Shown: positions 1 through 9,423 of the stretch, piece after piece
How positions within the stretch are numbered: position 1 is the stretch's first letter
Layout of the letters: each line of letters starts with the position of its first letter
DNA from: Nemertoderma westbladi
Taxonomy: Eukaryota; Xenacoelomorpha; Nemertodermatida; Nemertodermatidae
Length of the DNA stretch: 64,000 nt
Direction: 5' to 3'
NCBI GenBank assembly: GCA_032718475.1
Contig: JAUCBJ010000122.1
Location: 51,122-115,121, forward strand
Program-made: the position numbers and the translations under genes
Notes under the pieces: model-generated
The model's database searches: none
The model's input: only the letters and a program-made list of their open reading frames with translations
What the model was told of the DNA's origin: nothing

Positions 1-152
1 TGTACCAGTGTCGCATTCATTAATATCAGCACAAGATCTACCATCTCCTCTGTATCCCCTTTTGCAATGACAACGTCTTGTTTCATAGTCACACAAAGCA
101 TCTCGATGACAATCATTGTTAGTGGAGCATTCTCCAACAGGTATATCGTTTT
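1..152 (-). CDS. Nidogen-like gene, EGF + calcium-binding EGF exon (partial, leaves window)
   Basis: Read on the minus strand, this stretch encodes an EGF-like module followed by the start of a calcium-binding EGF. The six-cysteine pattern begins ECSTNNDCHRDALC, and the second module starts with the typical DINEC calcium-binding entry. A good acceptor (tttttag-like, ctaatcttttag) lies just upstream at 153-154, and the exon starts in phase 1. That matches the phase 1 end of the exon at 13692-13937, which has the same architecture and shares NxDCHR and GYxGDG motifs, so the two exons look like internal duplicates. The product would be part of a secreted matrix protein. The exon is cut by the window edge, so its 3' end and the remaining domains are not visible. 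An in-frame ATG at 181-183 exists, but the acceptor makes internal exon status more likely than a start. Confidence 0.75.
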
Positions 153-974
153 CTAAAAGATTAGCAAAACATTTCTTAGACATGAATCCACTTATATTTT
201 TAAGAATTTAAGCAATAAAATCGAAACTTCTGGCTTCATGGGGACAACAGTCGTGTTTCAAAGAAATAAGATAAAGATTTGTAGATAATTTTGAGGGGGT
301 GTGTGTGTCATCAGAAAATGACACCATTTATGCATCGTAGTGTAAAATAATGCAATGTATGGCAGACGACAACAGAGGAAGCCATAATGTGTTTCGGAAG
401 CCATAATTGCCATAAATACATTTCCCACCAATATGTCAATATTGTTTATGGTGATATATAAGAGAGTGTAGATAACTTTATAGAATGTGTTACAGTTTAG
501 GAAAATTATTTGTATCTACATTTCTCTTCACCATGAATCACTTGCATCAAATATCTATATTTAAATTTTATGGATTTAAAATTATTCATAGCATATGGTT
601 CACCATGGACACCCTATATTATAACTGCATACTTTATACTGCATACATTATAAATTATTTTCCTATTCCATATAGCTACTATTCCATATAAGAAAAGCAT
701 TATCTCAAAATATCAACTTTATCTAATAATCCTAGAATTGAAAACTTGTTATATTATTACACATTCCAACTCGAAGTAATAACATCATAGATCAAAAAAA
801 CAATATCTATATTAATTGCGGATTGTCAGTTATTGTTATTTACAAAGCAGTATTTAGGCAGTACCATACTGATCAGAAGTTACCATACTGATCATTTTTT
901 CAAAATTTGATAAACGGCATAAAAATACAAATATTTCATATTCATTTTTAAAAATAGATAATTGAATGGGAGAA
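153..974. other. AT-rich intron sequence, nothing recognised
   Basis: This is part of the large third intron of the nidogen-like gene. I see no coding similarity, array or RNA gene here. A 68-codon open frame at 485-691 has no recognisable features and low-complexity composition. Confidence 0.5.
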
Positions 975-1165
975 TCACTTAGGCTTAAGTTGCCTTGGTT
1001 CCCATTATTTATCGACCAGAGAAGGATGGAAGATTGGGCTAGGCTGCAGCATTTAAAGCACTGTGCCCAAACAGTGTTGCCCCATCTATGGATTGAACCA
1101 GGGTTTTCCTAATGGGAAGTCCAGGAATGTCACCACTAGACCAAGCTGTTGCTGCATCTAAATAT
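975..1165 (-). repeat. tRNA-derived SINE, minus orientation
   Basis: On the minus strand a pol III A box (TGGTCTAGTGGTGAC, at 1129-1143) is followed after a normal tRNA spacing by a B box (GGTTCAATCC, at 1090-1099). A non-tRNA body then runs toward 975. This two-box arrangement with a body is the hallmark of a tRNA-derived SINE. No target-site duplication was identified, and the outer boundaries are approximate. Confidence 0.6.
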
Positions 1166-1214
1166 AGATAATAAGAATAATGCAATAAATAATATCCATT
1201 GTAAAAAGATAATT

Positions 1215-1370
1215 CTTTGCCTCGGCTGTTCTAGTATCAATCTTGGTGGGACCAATGAGACACATCCAATGCTGTAAAGGGTGTTGCTGTGTTGGAGATG
1301 TGTCACATTGTAATTGATACAGTGTATCCGACACAGCATTCTTAGTTATGTGCCATCCGGAGATTTAAGA
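1215..1370 (-). repeat. Diverged fragment of the LINE found repeatedly in this window
   Basis: The minus strand still reads pieces of the LINE C-terminal region seen in better copies at 34510 and 31700. It keeps the segment equivalent to RRVHCVKYNAHISNQTLYNI and a GGVSLVPP-like stretch. It is older and more diverged than the other copies, and short of the 3' end. Confidence 0.55.
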
Positions 1371-1612
1371 GTTATATTCGTGTTCAGCATCACGGAAAAC
1401 CCGTGACAAAATTTGAGGACTCTGACTCCGACTCTGATGAAAAAAAAATTGAGACTCAGACTCCAGCAAGTTTCTGATACCAAGCAGAATTTTTCCCAAA
1501 AGTATTTTTTTTAATTGAAAAAATTATCTAATGTAATAATAACTTAATTAATTTAAACTTCCTTTATTAATGAACCGGTACTGGTATTGCAGTGACTGTC
1601 ATTAGTGTCATA

Positions 1613-1682
1613 ATTCCATGTCAGTCTCACTGCTGCCCTACAGGGAAGCAGCCTGTAGGGCAGAGTGAGACTGACATGGAAT
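1613..1682. repeat. 70-nt near-perfect hairpin
   Basis: The left arm starts ATTCCATGTCAGTCTCAC and the right arm is its reverse complement through CCTACAGG. That gives about 31 paired bases with a single bulge and a loop of about 6 nt. The size resembles a miRNA precursor, but the arms are almost perfectly complementary, which fits a tiny fold-back element better. Transcription is unknown. Confidence 0.75.
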
Positions 1683-1792
1683 CAGGAAATTTCTTTAAAT
1701 CAGTATGAAGTGTGGAAGAGTGAATGCAGGTTAAATCTGATGACCGAAACAACAATAATGTACTACTGTGTACTGTAAGGTAGTAAATAACA

Positions 1793-1962
1793 TGTGTTGG
1801 CAAGCTGTGTTTTTCGAGGTGTTTGTTATTATACATTTATTATAGGAAGGGATCTAGGGGTCTTAACCTCCAATGATAAGTTTATTTTACCGAAAATAAT
1901 TTATCTTTTATTGACGCAATTGTAGGACTAATCCCATCACATGAGTACTTTTTAACCGTGGT
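1793..1962. repeat. Dispersed repeat shared with the flank of the 54.8-kb MFS gene
   Basis: 1793-1845 (starting GTGTTGGCAAGCTGTG) resembles 54208-54260 in the same orientation. 1852-1962 (containing GGGATCTAGGGGTCTTAACC) resembles the reverse complement of 54380-54505. The shared block lies just upstream of the first MFS gene here, but downstream of the second MFS gene there. Confidence 0.65.
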
Positions 1963-2077
1963 AGTGTACAAATTTAGTTGATCTCTCTTGTTGAGCGTAT
2001 CTCTCAAGTTGATTTTTTAAATTTATGGAATAACAATAAGATATTATATTTCGTATTTTGCTGTCAAATGCTAGATT

Positions 2078-3385
2078 ATGATAGATAATCATAATGCAGC
2101 CCCAATTAACACAAGCAGAAATTGCACAATTCCAAATCGCCATCTAAATGGCTGGAGACTTTATATATTAGTGGCCATGTTGCTGTTGTATCAAATGATA
2201 CCGGGTTGGTGTCAGAATCTATTAGAGCCATTCTTTCCAATTGTAGTGGAAGAACGTGGTTGGTCAAAGACACTGATTGGTGCATTACTGTCTGTATTTT
2301 CTGCTGTCAGAGTTGTAATCTACATTAGTTGCCCTCACTCTATTAATAATTGGGGAACTCATATCTCTTTCGGCCTATTCGGTATCATTGGTGCCATTTC
2401 TCAGTTATCATTTGGGTTCGTAAAATATATTCCCAATCATAACAACGGACTCTATTTATTCGCATGTTTTTCACTTCGCATCATCGAAGCTGTTGGACTC
2501 AACATTAGTTACATATATTCATTCAGTCTATTAATGGAATTGTGGCCAACACAAAGAACTTTATTGGCTAGTCTAGCAGTTGTTATTGGAAACCTAGGAT
2601 ATATGGTTGCACCAGTTTTTGGGTCCATGGGTTATGCTGCACTGGGTTTTGATTTCCCATTTATTATGTCGGGTTTGATGTTTCTCATTATTGTCCTTTA
2701 CTGCTGTATAGAGTCACCAGCTTATCTTCATGACAGATATAGATCAAAAGAAGTCAGACCAACTTATATTGGAATTCTAAAGAATCCAGCCATTTCCGTT
2801 ATATTTATTTTGAGCATATGCTCCAGAATGCTCTCATCATTTATGGTTGCGAACTATGCTGCCTACATTCACCACACCTACAAAATGAACCAATACAACA
2901 TTGGTAAGATTTATATGATTTATCCAGGTGTTCTAACACCCACTGGCTTACTAATGAGCTTAATGTTGAAGAAGTTGAAGCATACAATTGTGCCAACTGT
3001 ATTTGGAGCAATGGTACTGGCAGTGTCGATGCAACTAATAGGCCCTACAGAACTACTGGGTTTACCTCATTATCTCCCAATCTCTCTCACTGGATGTGCT
3101 CTTCTGGGATTTGGGGCTGGAGTATTTCAAACCCCTGCTTTAGAAACCCAAACACAACTATCTGTGAATGTTTGTGGGTATTCTGATAATGTCGATACAA
3201 GATCTCTTCTCCAACAAATGTATAGAATATCAACGTCAATTGCAGTTATCATGGGTCCCCTCCTCGGTGGATTCATCAATGATTATATTGGAGTGCAAGC
3301 CGCATGTTCGCTTCTAAGCCTGTTGGGGTTACCTTTTCTTTTATCTTTGATAGCTTTGTATGCTTTTAATTATCGTGTTAGCTAG
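2078..3385 (+). CDS. MFS transporter, SLC18B1-like (435 aa), intronless, nested in an intron
   Basis: A complete 435-residue membrane protein with about 12 hydrophobic segments and short cytosolic ends. The first segment runs into a loop with FFPIVVEERGWSKT (residues 52-65), the signature region of SLC18B1-type major facilitator proteins (vesicular polyamine transporter family in vertebrates). Segment 5 carries a motif C-like GNLGYMVAPVFGS (174-186), typical of antiporter-type members. The substrate is not deducible. It is a paralogue of the two proteins at 54785-56116 and 61872-63203, sharing long blocks such as WGTxISFG and NVDTRSLLQQ. The gene has no introns and lies antisense inside the third intron of the nidogen-like gene. 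The first ATG, at 2078, is used because it is followed by a short hydrophilic N terminus like its paralogues. Confidence 0.85.
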   Translation: MIDNHNAAPINTSRNCTIPNRHLNGWRLYILVAMLLLYQMIPGWCQNLLEPFFPIVVEERGWSKTLIGALLSVFSAVRVVIYISCPHSINNWGTHISFGLFGIIGAISQLSFGFVKYIPNHNNGLYLFACFSLRIIEAVGLNISYIYSFSLLMELWPTQRTLLASLAVVIGNLGYMVAPVFGSMGYAALGFDFPFIMSGLMFLIIVLYCCIESPAYLHDRYRSKEVRPTYIGILKNPAISVIFILSICSRMLSSFMVANYAAYIHHTYKMNQYNIGKIYMIYPGVLTPTGLLMSLMLKKLKHTIVPTVFGAMVLAVSMQLIGPTELLGLPHYLPISLTGCALLGFGAGVFQTPALETQTQLSVNVCGYSDNVDTRSLLQQMYRISTSIAVIMGPLLGGFINDYIGVQAACSLLSLLGLPFLLSLIALYAFNYRVS

Positions 3386-3942
3386 GTCTCAGCTAGGTTT
3401 TAGATAGATGTATCTTGCGGTTTGTGTATTAACATTAGTTGATTAATATTTGGTTTTGTATTGTGGTGTTTTAATTATTTAAAACTGAAACTAGGGAAAA
3501 CTAAAAGGAGACTGGACCTAGACATTGCATACAATCAGCGATAAGCTGCTGAAGGCATTAACTAACCACTGGGAAGTAGCACAACAACCTTGTGCCAATC
3601 ATGTTTATGTTTATTGATGACTGGCTTCTATGTCCATAGATAAAACATTTTAAGCTTTCACAAAACAGGGTGTATTGTATGTCATCTCATTACTTTGTGA
3701 TGTTGTAATGTTCATGTAGTTGAAGTCAGTATGTCAGCCAATATGTATTGGGCTCTCAGCAGTATGTTGTGATATAGTTGTACAGTTTAACCCTGTTCGC
3801 TTCCATCTTTGGATGTCCCTTATTGTCCCTAATGCATTTAAACAAGAGTTGGAAAGTGTGTCCCTATTTCAAGACGGATGGGATAATGAATAAACAATGT
3901 TATAAGCAAGAATATTTCAGAGATGGATGAAACTGGTACAGT
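3386..3942. other. 3' flank of the MFS gene
   Basis: Probable 3' UTR and flank. A canonical AATAAA at 3889-3894 is the best polyadenylation signal, about 500 nt after the stop; that assignment is inference. No other feature is seen. Confidence 0.4.
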
Positions 3943-4209
3943 TTAGTTGGTTGTGAAAACAAACCAAACTGGCTGTGTGCCAGAACTGGCTGCTATCAGA
4001 CCATCTACCTTTGGAACAAACAAGTCGGATTCCTGATATCGGTACTCAAACTTACAAATGTTGGGCCTGACATCTTCACCAACAGCATGGTCCACTTGCA
4101 CGTCCTTGCTTGGTGCAACCCATAGACCTACTGCTCGCTCATGGCATTCATTGACAGCAATCCACACATTAAACTGTGACAGAAAGATGCTGGCAAATAT
4201 GGGCAACAA
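3943..4209 (-). other. 88-codon open frame of unknown identity
   Basis: A minus-strand open frame from ATG with balanced amino acid composition, unlike its low-complexity neighbours. It has a FNVWIAVNECHERAVGLW stretch and a later DVRPNICKFEYRYQESDLF stretch. I do not recognise a family. It may be a transposon or gene fragment; no splice signals were found that would link it to a neighbour. Confidence 0.25.
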
Positions 4210-4594
4210 TGGGGATCACATAGTGACAATCATCTTTTGTTGGCCTTTTAAGAATGCCTGCAGTTGAGGGAGAAACCTACCAATCACGCAACGTGGACCA
4301 ACCACAGTTTCTATAAAAAGGTTGTAGGGTATACCAAGGTTTTGTTTAATGTTTTACAAATAAACAAACGTACCTTTCTACGGGAAATCGTAAATAATAT
4401 TTCTTTAAATTTTGCAGGTAGCTGTAGCAACCATTTGGACATGATAAAAAATAAAAATAAATTTGTTTACAGCGATTTTTAAACAATGACCGGTTTTTTT
4501 TAATAAAACTCGAAAATTCAACAACTGTTTTCATTATAACTTCTTAAGAAAGCAACCAACCTAAAAAAAATTATAGTTCAGAAAAGCACAATCA

Positions 4595-6651
4595 ATGATG
4601 GGAACATTTCCTGAAAATTTCATGAGATTTCATCTGGTAGTTCCGTTGTGATTTTAAATGTACCTTTATGTCTAAAAAAACACAAAAAATGCTTTTATAA
4701 AAAAAGCCTTTCAAAGTTTTCAAACTATGCTGGTGGCTGGTCAAAAATAAGAAGTACACCATCTGGCTAAAATTTTCATTATGTGGGTTTTCCAGGTCGT
4801 TGATTTCATTTCCGCTGTTATTTTTTGCGTTAGACCTACTATAGACTCTGTCTGTCTGTCTGTTTCAATATAAGAAAGTTGACGACCTAAACTTAAAATT
4901 TAACGCTATGGAGGTTTCTTTGGCCGGGGATTTCATTATCGATGTCAGATATCATGTTTGACTTCATTTGGACTGTATGCAAGGAGTCTGTCTTTCCTTT
5001 TGACTGTCTGATGCCAGTCTGTCACAAAGTAAGCAAACAAAACCGTCAAAATATATGTTTTTCAATGGGTATTTTCCTGGTCAGTGATTTTTGTAATGTT
5101 AGTTTTTGTGCGTCCAAATTTTTGACAGACACCCACAGACAAACTGACATACATACATACAGGCAGTCTAAATACCAACAAACATTAAAGCTGACATCAG
5201 AAATGAAATAAACACCCAGAAAACCCTACACAATGATTATTTTACCTAAGTGCTGTGCTTCATTTTATATTTGACTGACAATGAACTGACAATCCAGAGA
5301 CAAAAAGACCCACAGATTTCGACAAATGTTAAAACTAACATTGGTAATAATAATCTTTGGGGTAGGAAAACCCCCATAACAAGCTAAACTTATATTCATG
5401 TTGTGTGCTTCCTACATTTTTACTCACAGTCAGGTAAACTGGCAGGCAGACAGACAGACATTCAGACAGTAAGTGATTATGCTATAACTTGACAATTACA
5501 ATTTCTGAAATCTTTACAGAAAGAATTTCCCGCACATTATACGAGTGCGTCCCTACTACTACTACTAGGATCGGCATGCTGCATTGCAGCTGCATTTTTA
5601 AGAATGCTGTGCCGGCTTGTCGACAAAATTGCGCCGCCACAACTCCCTATCACCCATGACATTTGCTAGATATCCGCATCTTCAAGGCCAGTGTCCTTTA
5701 AGATGCGTCTCAAGAGAGTCATGGGCTGTCCACCATGCTTATTCACTCCATGAGGCTGCCAAAGTACAAGATTATGCACTGGCTGGTCCTCACGGCGAAA
5801 GCAATGTCCTGCAAAGCGGAGGCGATTTTGTTCTAGTGTCAAGCTTTGGGAACCAATGAGACACCTCCAATGTTATATAGTGCCTGGTTGGAGATGTGTG
5901 CATTGTACTTGACACAATGAACCCGGCGTAGCATTCTTGTGAATGTGCCATCCAGAGATTTGGTGTCCTCAGCAGTTAGAGCCCAGCATGGAACGTAGAT
6001 TACAACAACATGTCGATTCCATAAATAAAGATAAATTATTACAAACTTGCTAATCAGATTCCAATTGTAACTTATTCTCAGTAATAAATAAACCTACGAG
6101 CTAATAAATCTAATAGTTGCAGTTCTATGTTGATGGTGTAAATAATGATATAGCTATTGTCAATCACTCAGTCAGGCTCAGATTCGTCCTTAGTCGACTA
6201 TAAAGTAAATGAAGTGTTGAAAAATTATGATAGGAGTAACACCATCAATAGACTGTGATTATATTACTCCACAGTTAGTCACGTTTTGAACTAATTAAAG
6301 CCAGCTAAAGCGGACATGGAATCTGTATTTAACTCTGACTGCCTTAAAAATGCAAATAATGATTTATAATGGCTTGTCCTTTTAGCTCGTTTTTGGTGCA
6401 TGGCTCTATTGGCTACGTGCCATTGTTTCTTTTGAAATTTGCATTAATTCCTTTAGTCAAAGATAAATTAGGTAGTTTTTCAAACTCATATAATTACCGT
6501 TTATTGTTTTCTAAAACAGCCTGTCATATGTGTCGTTTCTATAGGTCACTTGATTTTACATACTGGGCCTCGACCTAAATTATTTGCTACAATAGACTAG
6601 GAAGCATGGGGATTTTGCTAGCTATGTCAGCTTTGGTAGCAGGTGCCTTAA
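4595..6651. repeat. 2.06-kb direct duplication, left copy (ends at a filled TTAA site)
   Basis: This block matches 9424-11457 in the same orientation with scattered, mostly transition, differences and small indels. It begins at ATGATGGGAACATTTCC and ends at GGTGCC-TTAA. In this copy the terminal TTAA (6648-6651) is followed directly by the piggyBac end; in the right copy the same TTAA is empty. It contains a LINE 3' fragment (about 5555-6003), (GACA)n-like tracts around 5440-5470, and no host gene. Confidence 0.9.
5555..6003 (-). repeat. LINE 3' fragment, minus orientation, inside the left duplicated block
   Basis: The minus strand encodes the decayed C terminus of a non-LTR retrotransposon polyprotein. 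Its 3' end is marked by a short (TAG)n run that appears as tactactacta on the plus strand at 5550-5567. The same 3' segment is repeated around 10359, 30935, 31700, 33490, 34510, 35370 and 43250. It is 5'-truncated. Confidence 0.75.
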
Positions 6652-6972
6652 CCCTTTAACTTTCACTACAAGAAGGCCTTGTCCAAAAAATCTGAAAATT
6701 GTATGGTTTGATACTTATTGTCCATGGATCCTAAAACTGAAAAAAAATTTTTATCTTTAGTAGTTTTCAAGATATCAAATGTATCCATATGGACACGAAT
6801 GCATTCAATGCTGGTCAAAAATTTAAAAAATAAAATATAAAGAACTCAAAATAATGTGATTAGCTGTCTTTACTTTATTAAGTCCAAATTGCATAGTAGT
6901 AGTCTTTATACATGCAGGTACGAGCATATCAATGCAATGCATACAAATTATAGACATATCGAACATACAACT

Positions 6973-9042
6973 TTATTTGGCATGGAAAAGGAGGAAACAG
7001 TTTCTGTTCTCATTAAAGCAGAGATGTACCTTGCATTTGCTGCACAACATTCTGGATTGCCCTTTCGTGCAAAGTTTGCAGCGACCTTTCTGGCCATGAA
7101 CTGGCCAGTGGTCAAGAGAATCGAAACGAGAGTCTGAAGGCGGAGCACGTTCTATTTGCCGTATCGGCTTCACTTCAACAGCATTCCTCAAGATCTCTAG
7201 AGATGGGCGACCACGACGTGTCATCTTGTTAGCTGTCTGTAGTGATTCCGCAAATATCCGCTTGAACTTCTTGAATGGCATATGTTTCGACTTCTTGTCA
7301 TAGATCTCTAGGTCACGACGGTATAACAGCCAAGCATTAGAACAACACTTATCAATAAGCTGAGCAAAAATAGGGAGATACCACCTTCGTGCCTTGGATC
7401 TGGATCGATACAAAGCAATCAACATGTCCGCAAGATCGACTCCGCCCATATGTGTATTGTATACACCAACTATAGCGGGACATGGAATTTCTTCTTTCTC
7501 CTTTGTCTTTTTATTGTACCTCTTAGCAACACCCATTGGCTCAGTTACAACAAATGTACTCGCCAGCGTGACCATTTTGTTGTCGTACCAACTAACAACT
7601 TGCACACAGTTCGCTGTGTCAACAAGGGAATCTACAGCACCTCGAGGTTGTTTCGACATCTCTTTCTCAGCTAGAAGAGGACAGTATGGTAACCGACGTC
7701 TTAGGATGGTACAAACAGCATGTATATCCAACTGTTTCACGAGATATTGAAGAAGATCAACACTGGCAAAGTAATTGTCAAAAAATACTTCTGGCCTGAG
7801 TCCAACAGGGATGGAACGGCAAAGGTAGATGACTACCTTAGCGCCAAAACCTAGGTGTTCTTCTACCTCATTGAATGTGCCATCATCAAATGTGGATGAT
7901 CCACAGTACATAAAATAATCATATACTACACCACTGACACCACATCTTACGAAGAATTTGAATCCCCACTTTCGAGGTTTGATTTTGACATATTGCCGAA
8001 GATTACCTGCCATGCCTCCCTTGTATGGAATCATCATCTCGTCTATTGATGATCTAGGTTCTTGACCTATTGACAGAAAGTTCATTCTCATCAAATCTAA
8101 CAGTGGTTTTATTTTAAATAGATGGTGTTCCTCTTCCTTCGACTTAGCCTTAGAATTATCATTGAAGTGAAGATTTGTTTGGATCTTCAGAAATCTTCGA
8201 TAAGACATAATATCCGATATGGATGGGACCTTAGTGACACCATTCCAATAGTCCTGATAGCGACTCTGATAAATCAAACCCATCATTATCTTTATGGAGA
8301 CAAAATCTTTCAATTCGTCAGGAGTAAGATTCAAAGGATGTAGTGTCATCTGAAAGCAGTATAAATTCGATTGAAAACAAATCAACTGAATAACAGCATC
8401 TGTAAAGAACATTGAGAAGTACTTCAAGGGTGTCTGAACTTCATCAATATCTTTAATGATGACTTTACAGGGTTCCTTATCTGGCAGTTGACATCGAATT
8501 CCCCGTCTCCATGTGAACTTACGTCTTTCAGCTTCTTTTATATCCTTTTTCGAAGCTTTAGGTGGCTGTTGTGGCATTTGTTTTTTTTTCTTGTGGGATA
8601 CCAGGTCCACAGAGCTGTCAATTTTAGTTCGTTTTGGTTCTAAGTAATGCGAAAGCGGCTCACAGTCATCATCTAATTCATAATCAGGCACATTGACACA
8701 TTCTAACTCTGGAATGTCATCACTATCCGAAGGAGACCTGATGTCAATATCAAGTGTCTCAATCTCCAAGTTCTCCAAAATATCCTCTGCAGTCTCCTCA
8801 TCGCTGCCTTCACTACCAGAATCGAGACCATTGGCTGGAATCACTACTTCGAAATCATCATGTTCGTTTAGTCGATTGCTTCCGTAAAAGCTTCGGATAT
8901 TTATTGGCTGTCGTATTGTTTGCCTGTCGATAGGTGGATGTGATCGCGAAGATGTAGGCTGTAGTTGTATATTGAATAAACTATTGGCCATAACGTCAAT
9001 GCAATAATAATTCACAATAACAATAATACAGAAATAGGTCAA
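6973..9042 (-). CDS. piggyBac transposase (PGBD-like), intact 689-aa frame
   Basis: Cut-and-paste transposase of the piggyBac family, which acts in the nucleus at TTAA sites. In order: an acidic N-terminal region rich in Asp/Glu/Ser (about 60-130), a basic patch (about 150-180), and the DDE_Tnp_1_7-type catalytic domain (about 205-580). The three catalytic aspartates are visible as D334 (SSIDEMMIPYKG), D422 (FFDNYF) and D536 (MGGVD). A C-terminal cysteine-rich zinc-binding domain runs from about 654 (CKLC...CSKC...C...C...H), the module that reads the ends and targets TTAA. No frameshift or stop interrupts it. Met18 (MANSLFN, codon starting at 8991) may be the true start because residues 1-17 look like untranslated sequence. 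The frame runs to within about 320 bp of the left TTAA. Confidence 0.92.
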   Translation of the reverse strand: MTYFCIIVIVNYYCIDVMANSLFNIQLQPTSSRSHPPIDRQTIRQPINIRSFYGSNRLNEHDDFEVVIPANGLDSGSEGSDEETAEDILENLEIETLDIDIRSPSDSDDIPELECVNVPDYELDDDCEPLSHYLEPKRTKIDSSVDLVSHKKKKQMPQQPPKASKKDIKEAERRKFTWRRGIRCQLPDKEPCKVIIKDIDEVQTPLKYFSMFFTDAVIQLICFQSNLYCFQMTLHPLNLTPDELKDFVSIKIMMGLIYQSRYQDYWNGVTKVPSISDIMSYRRFLKIQTNLHFNDNSKAKSKEEEHHLFKIKPLLDLMRMNFLSIGQEPRSSIDEMMIPYKGGMAGNLRQYVKIKPRKWGFKFFVRCGVSGVVYDYFMYCGSSTFDDGTFNEVEEHLGFGAKVVIYLCRSIPVGLRPEVFFDNYFASVDLLQYLVKQLDIHAVCTILRRRLPYCPLLAEKEMSKQPRGAVDSLVDTANCVQVVSWYDNKMVTLASTFVVTEPMGVAKRYNKKTKEKEEIPCPAIVGVYNTHMGGVDLADMLIALYRSRSKARRWYLPIFAQLIDKCCSNAWLLYRRDLEIYDKKSKHMPFKKFKRIFAESLQTANKMTRRGRPSLEILRNAVEVKPIRQIERAPPSDSRFDSLDHWPVHGQKGRCKLCTKGQSRMLCSKCKVHLCFNENRNCFLLFHAK

Positions 9043-9423
9043 TACAGTATGATAAATTTGAACTAAGTCATTATACGTTTCCTTGTAATAATAGATTACT
9101 GTAATTAATTAGGTCTACAGTATAACAGTACAGTAGCTGGGAACCCCGGCTCTAATTACTTAATCTCTGATTCAATTTATGCCCTTATGCTAGTACGCAA
9201 ATGTGCATCTGGCCACATGGTATTAGGAAACTAATAAAATTTGAAACTAAACCAAATAATTATAAAATAATGAATAAATAAAAGAAACGAATTTCTCACT
9301 ACCTGTACCGTAAATATTACTTGTACTACTACTGCTACTGTTACAAGTAAGACTACTTGACTATGTTACTAAAAAATATGTGACACAAAGCACATTTGTC
9401 GCCATATGGATACATGGATCATG
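9043..9423. other. Upstream region of the transposase gene
   Basis: Presumed promoter side of the piggyBac element. It is AT-rich and carries a small (TAC/TGC)n-like stretch at 9324-9350. It ends abruptly at the duplicated block. No core promoter motif can be assigned with confidence. Confidence 0.4.

Larger units (their letters stand above)
6652..9423 (-). mobile_element. piggyBac-family DNA transposon, right end truncated
   Basis: The element starts immediately after a TTAA target (6648-6651) with a CCCTTTAAC terminal sequence, typical of piggyBac ends. A subterminal motif ATGTATCCATATGG at about 6779 recurs inverted at 9397-9412 near the right end, so the right end was once normal. There the sequence stops at 9423, where the duplicated block begins, and no right terminal inverted repeat or second TTAA is seen. 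The transposase gene inside is intact. The element therefore has a coding capacity but only one visible terminus and is probably immobile in cis. Confidence 0.85.

Noticed and set aside
485-691. 68-codon frame in the intron
   Set aside because: AT-rich, Phe/Ile/Tyr-biased, no features; expected by chance.
5617-5859. 80-codon plus-strand frame repeated at 10422 and 34568
   Set aside because: It is the antisense of the LINE C-terminal region, so repetition reflects the retroelement and not a gene family.
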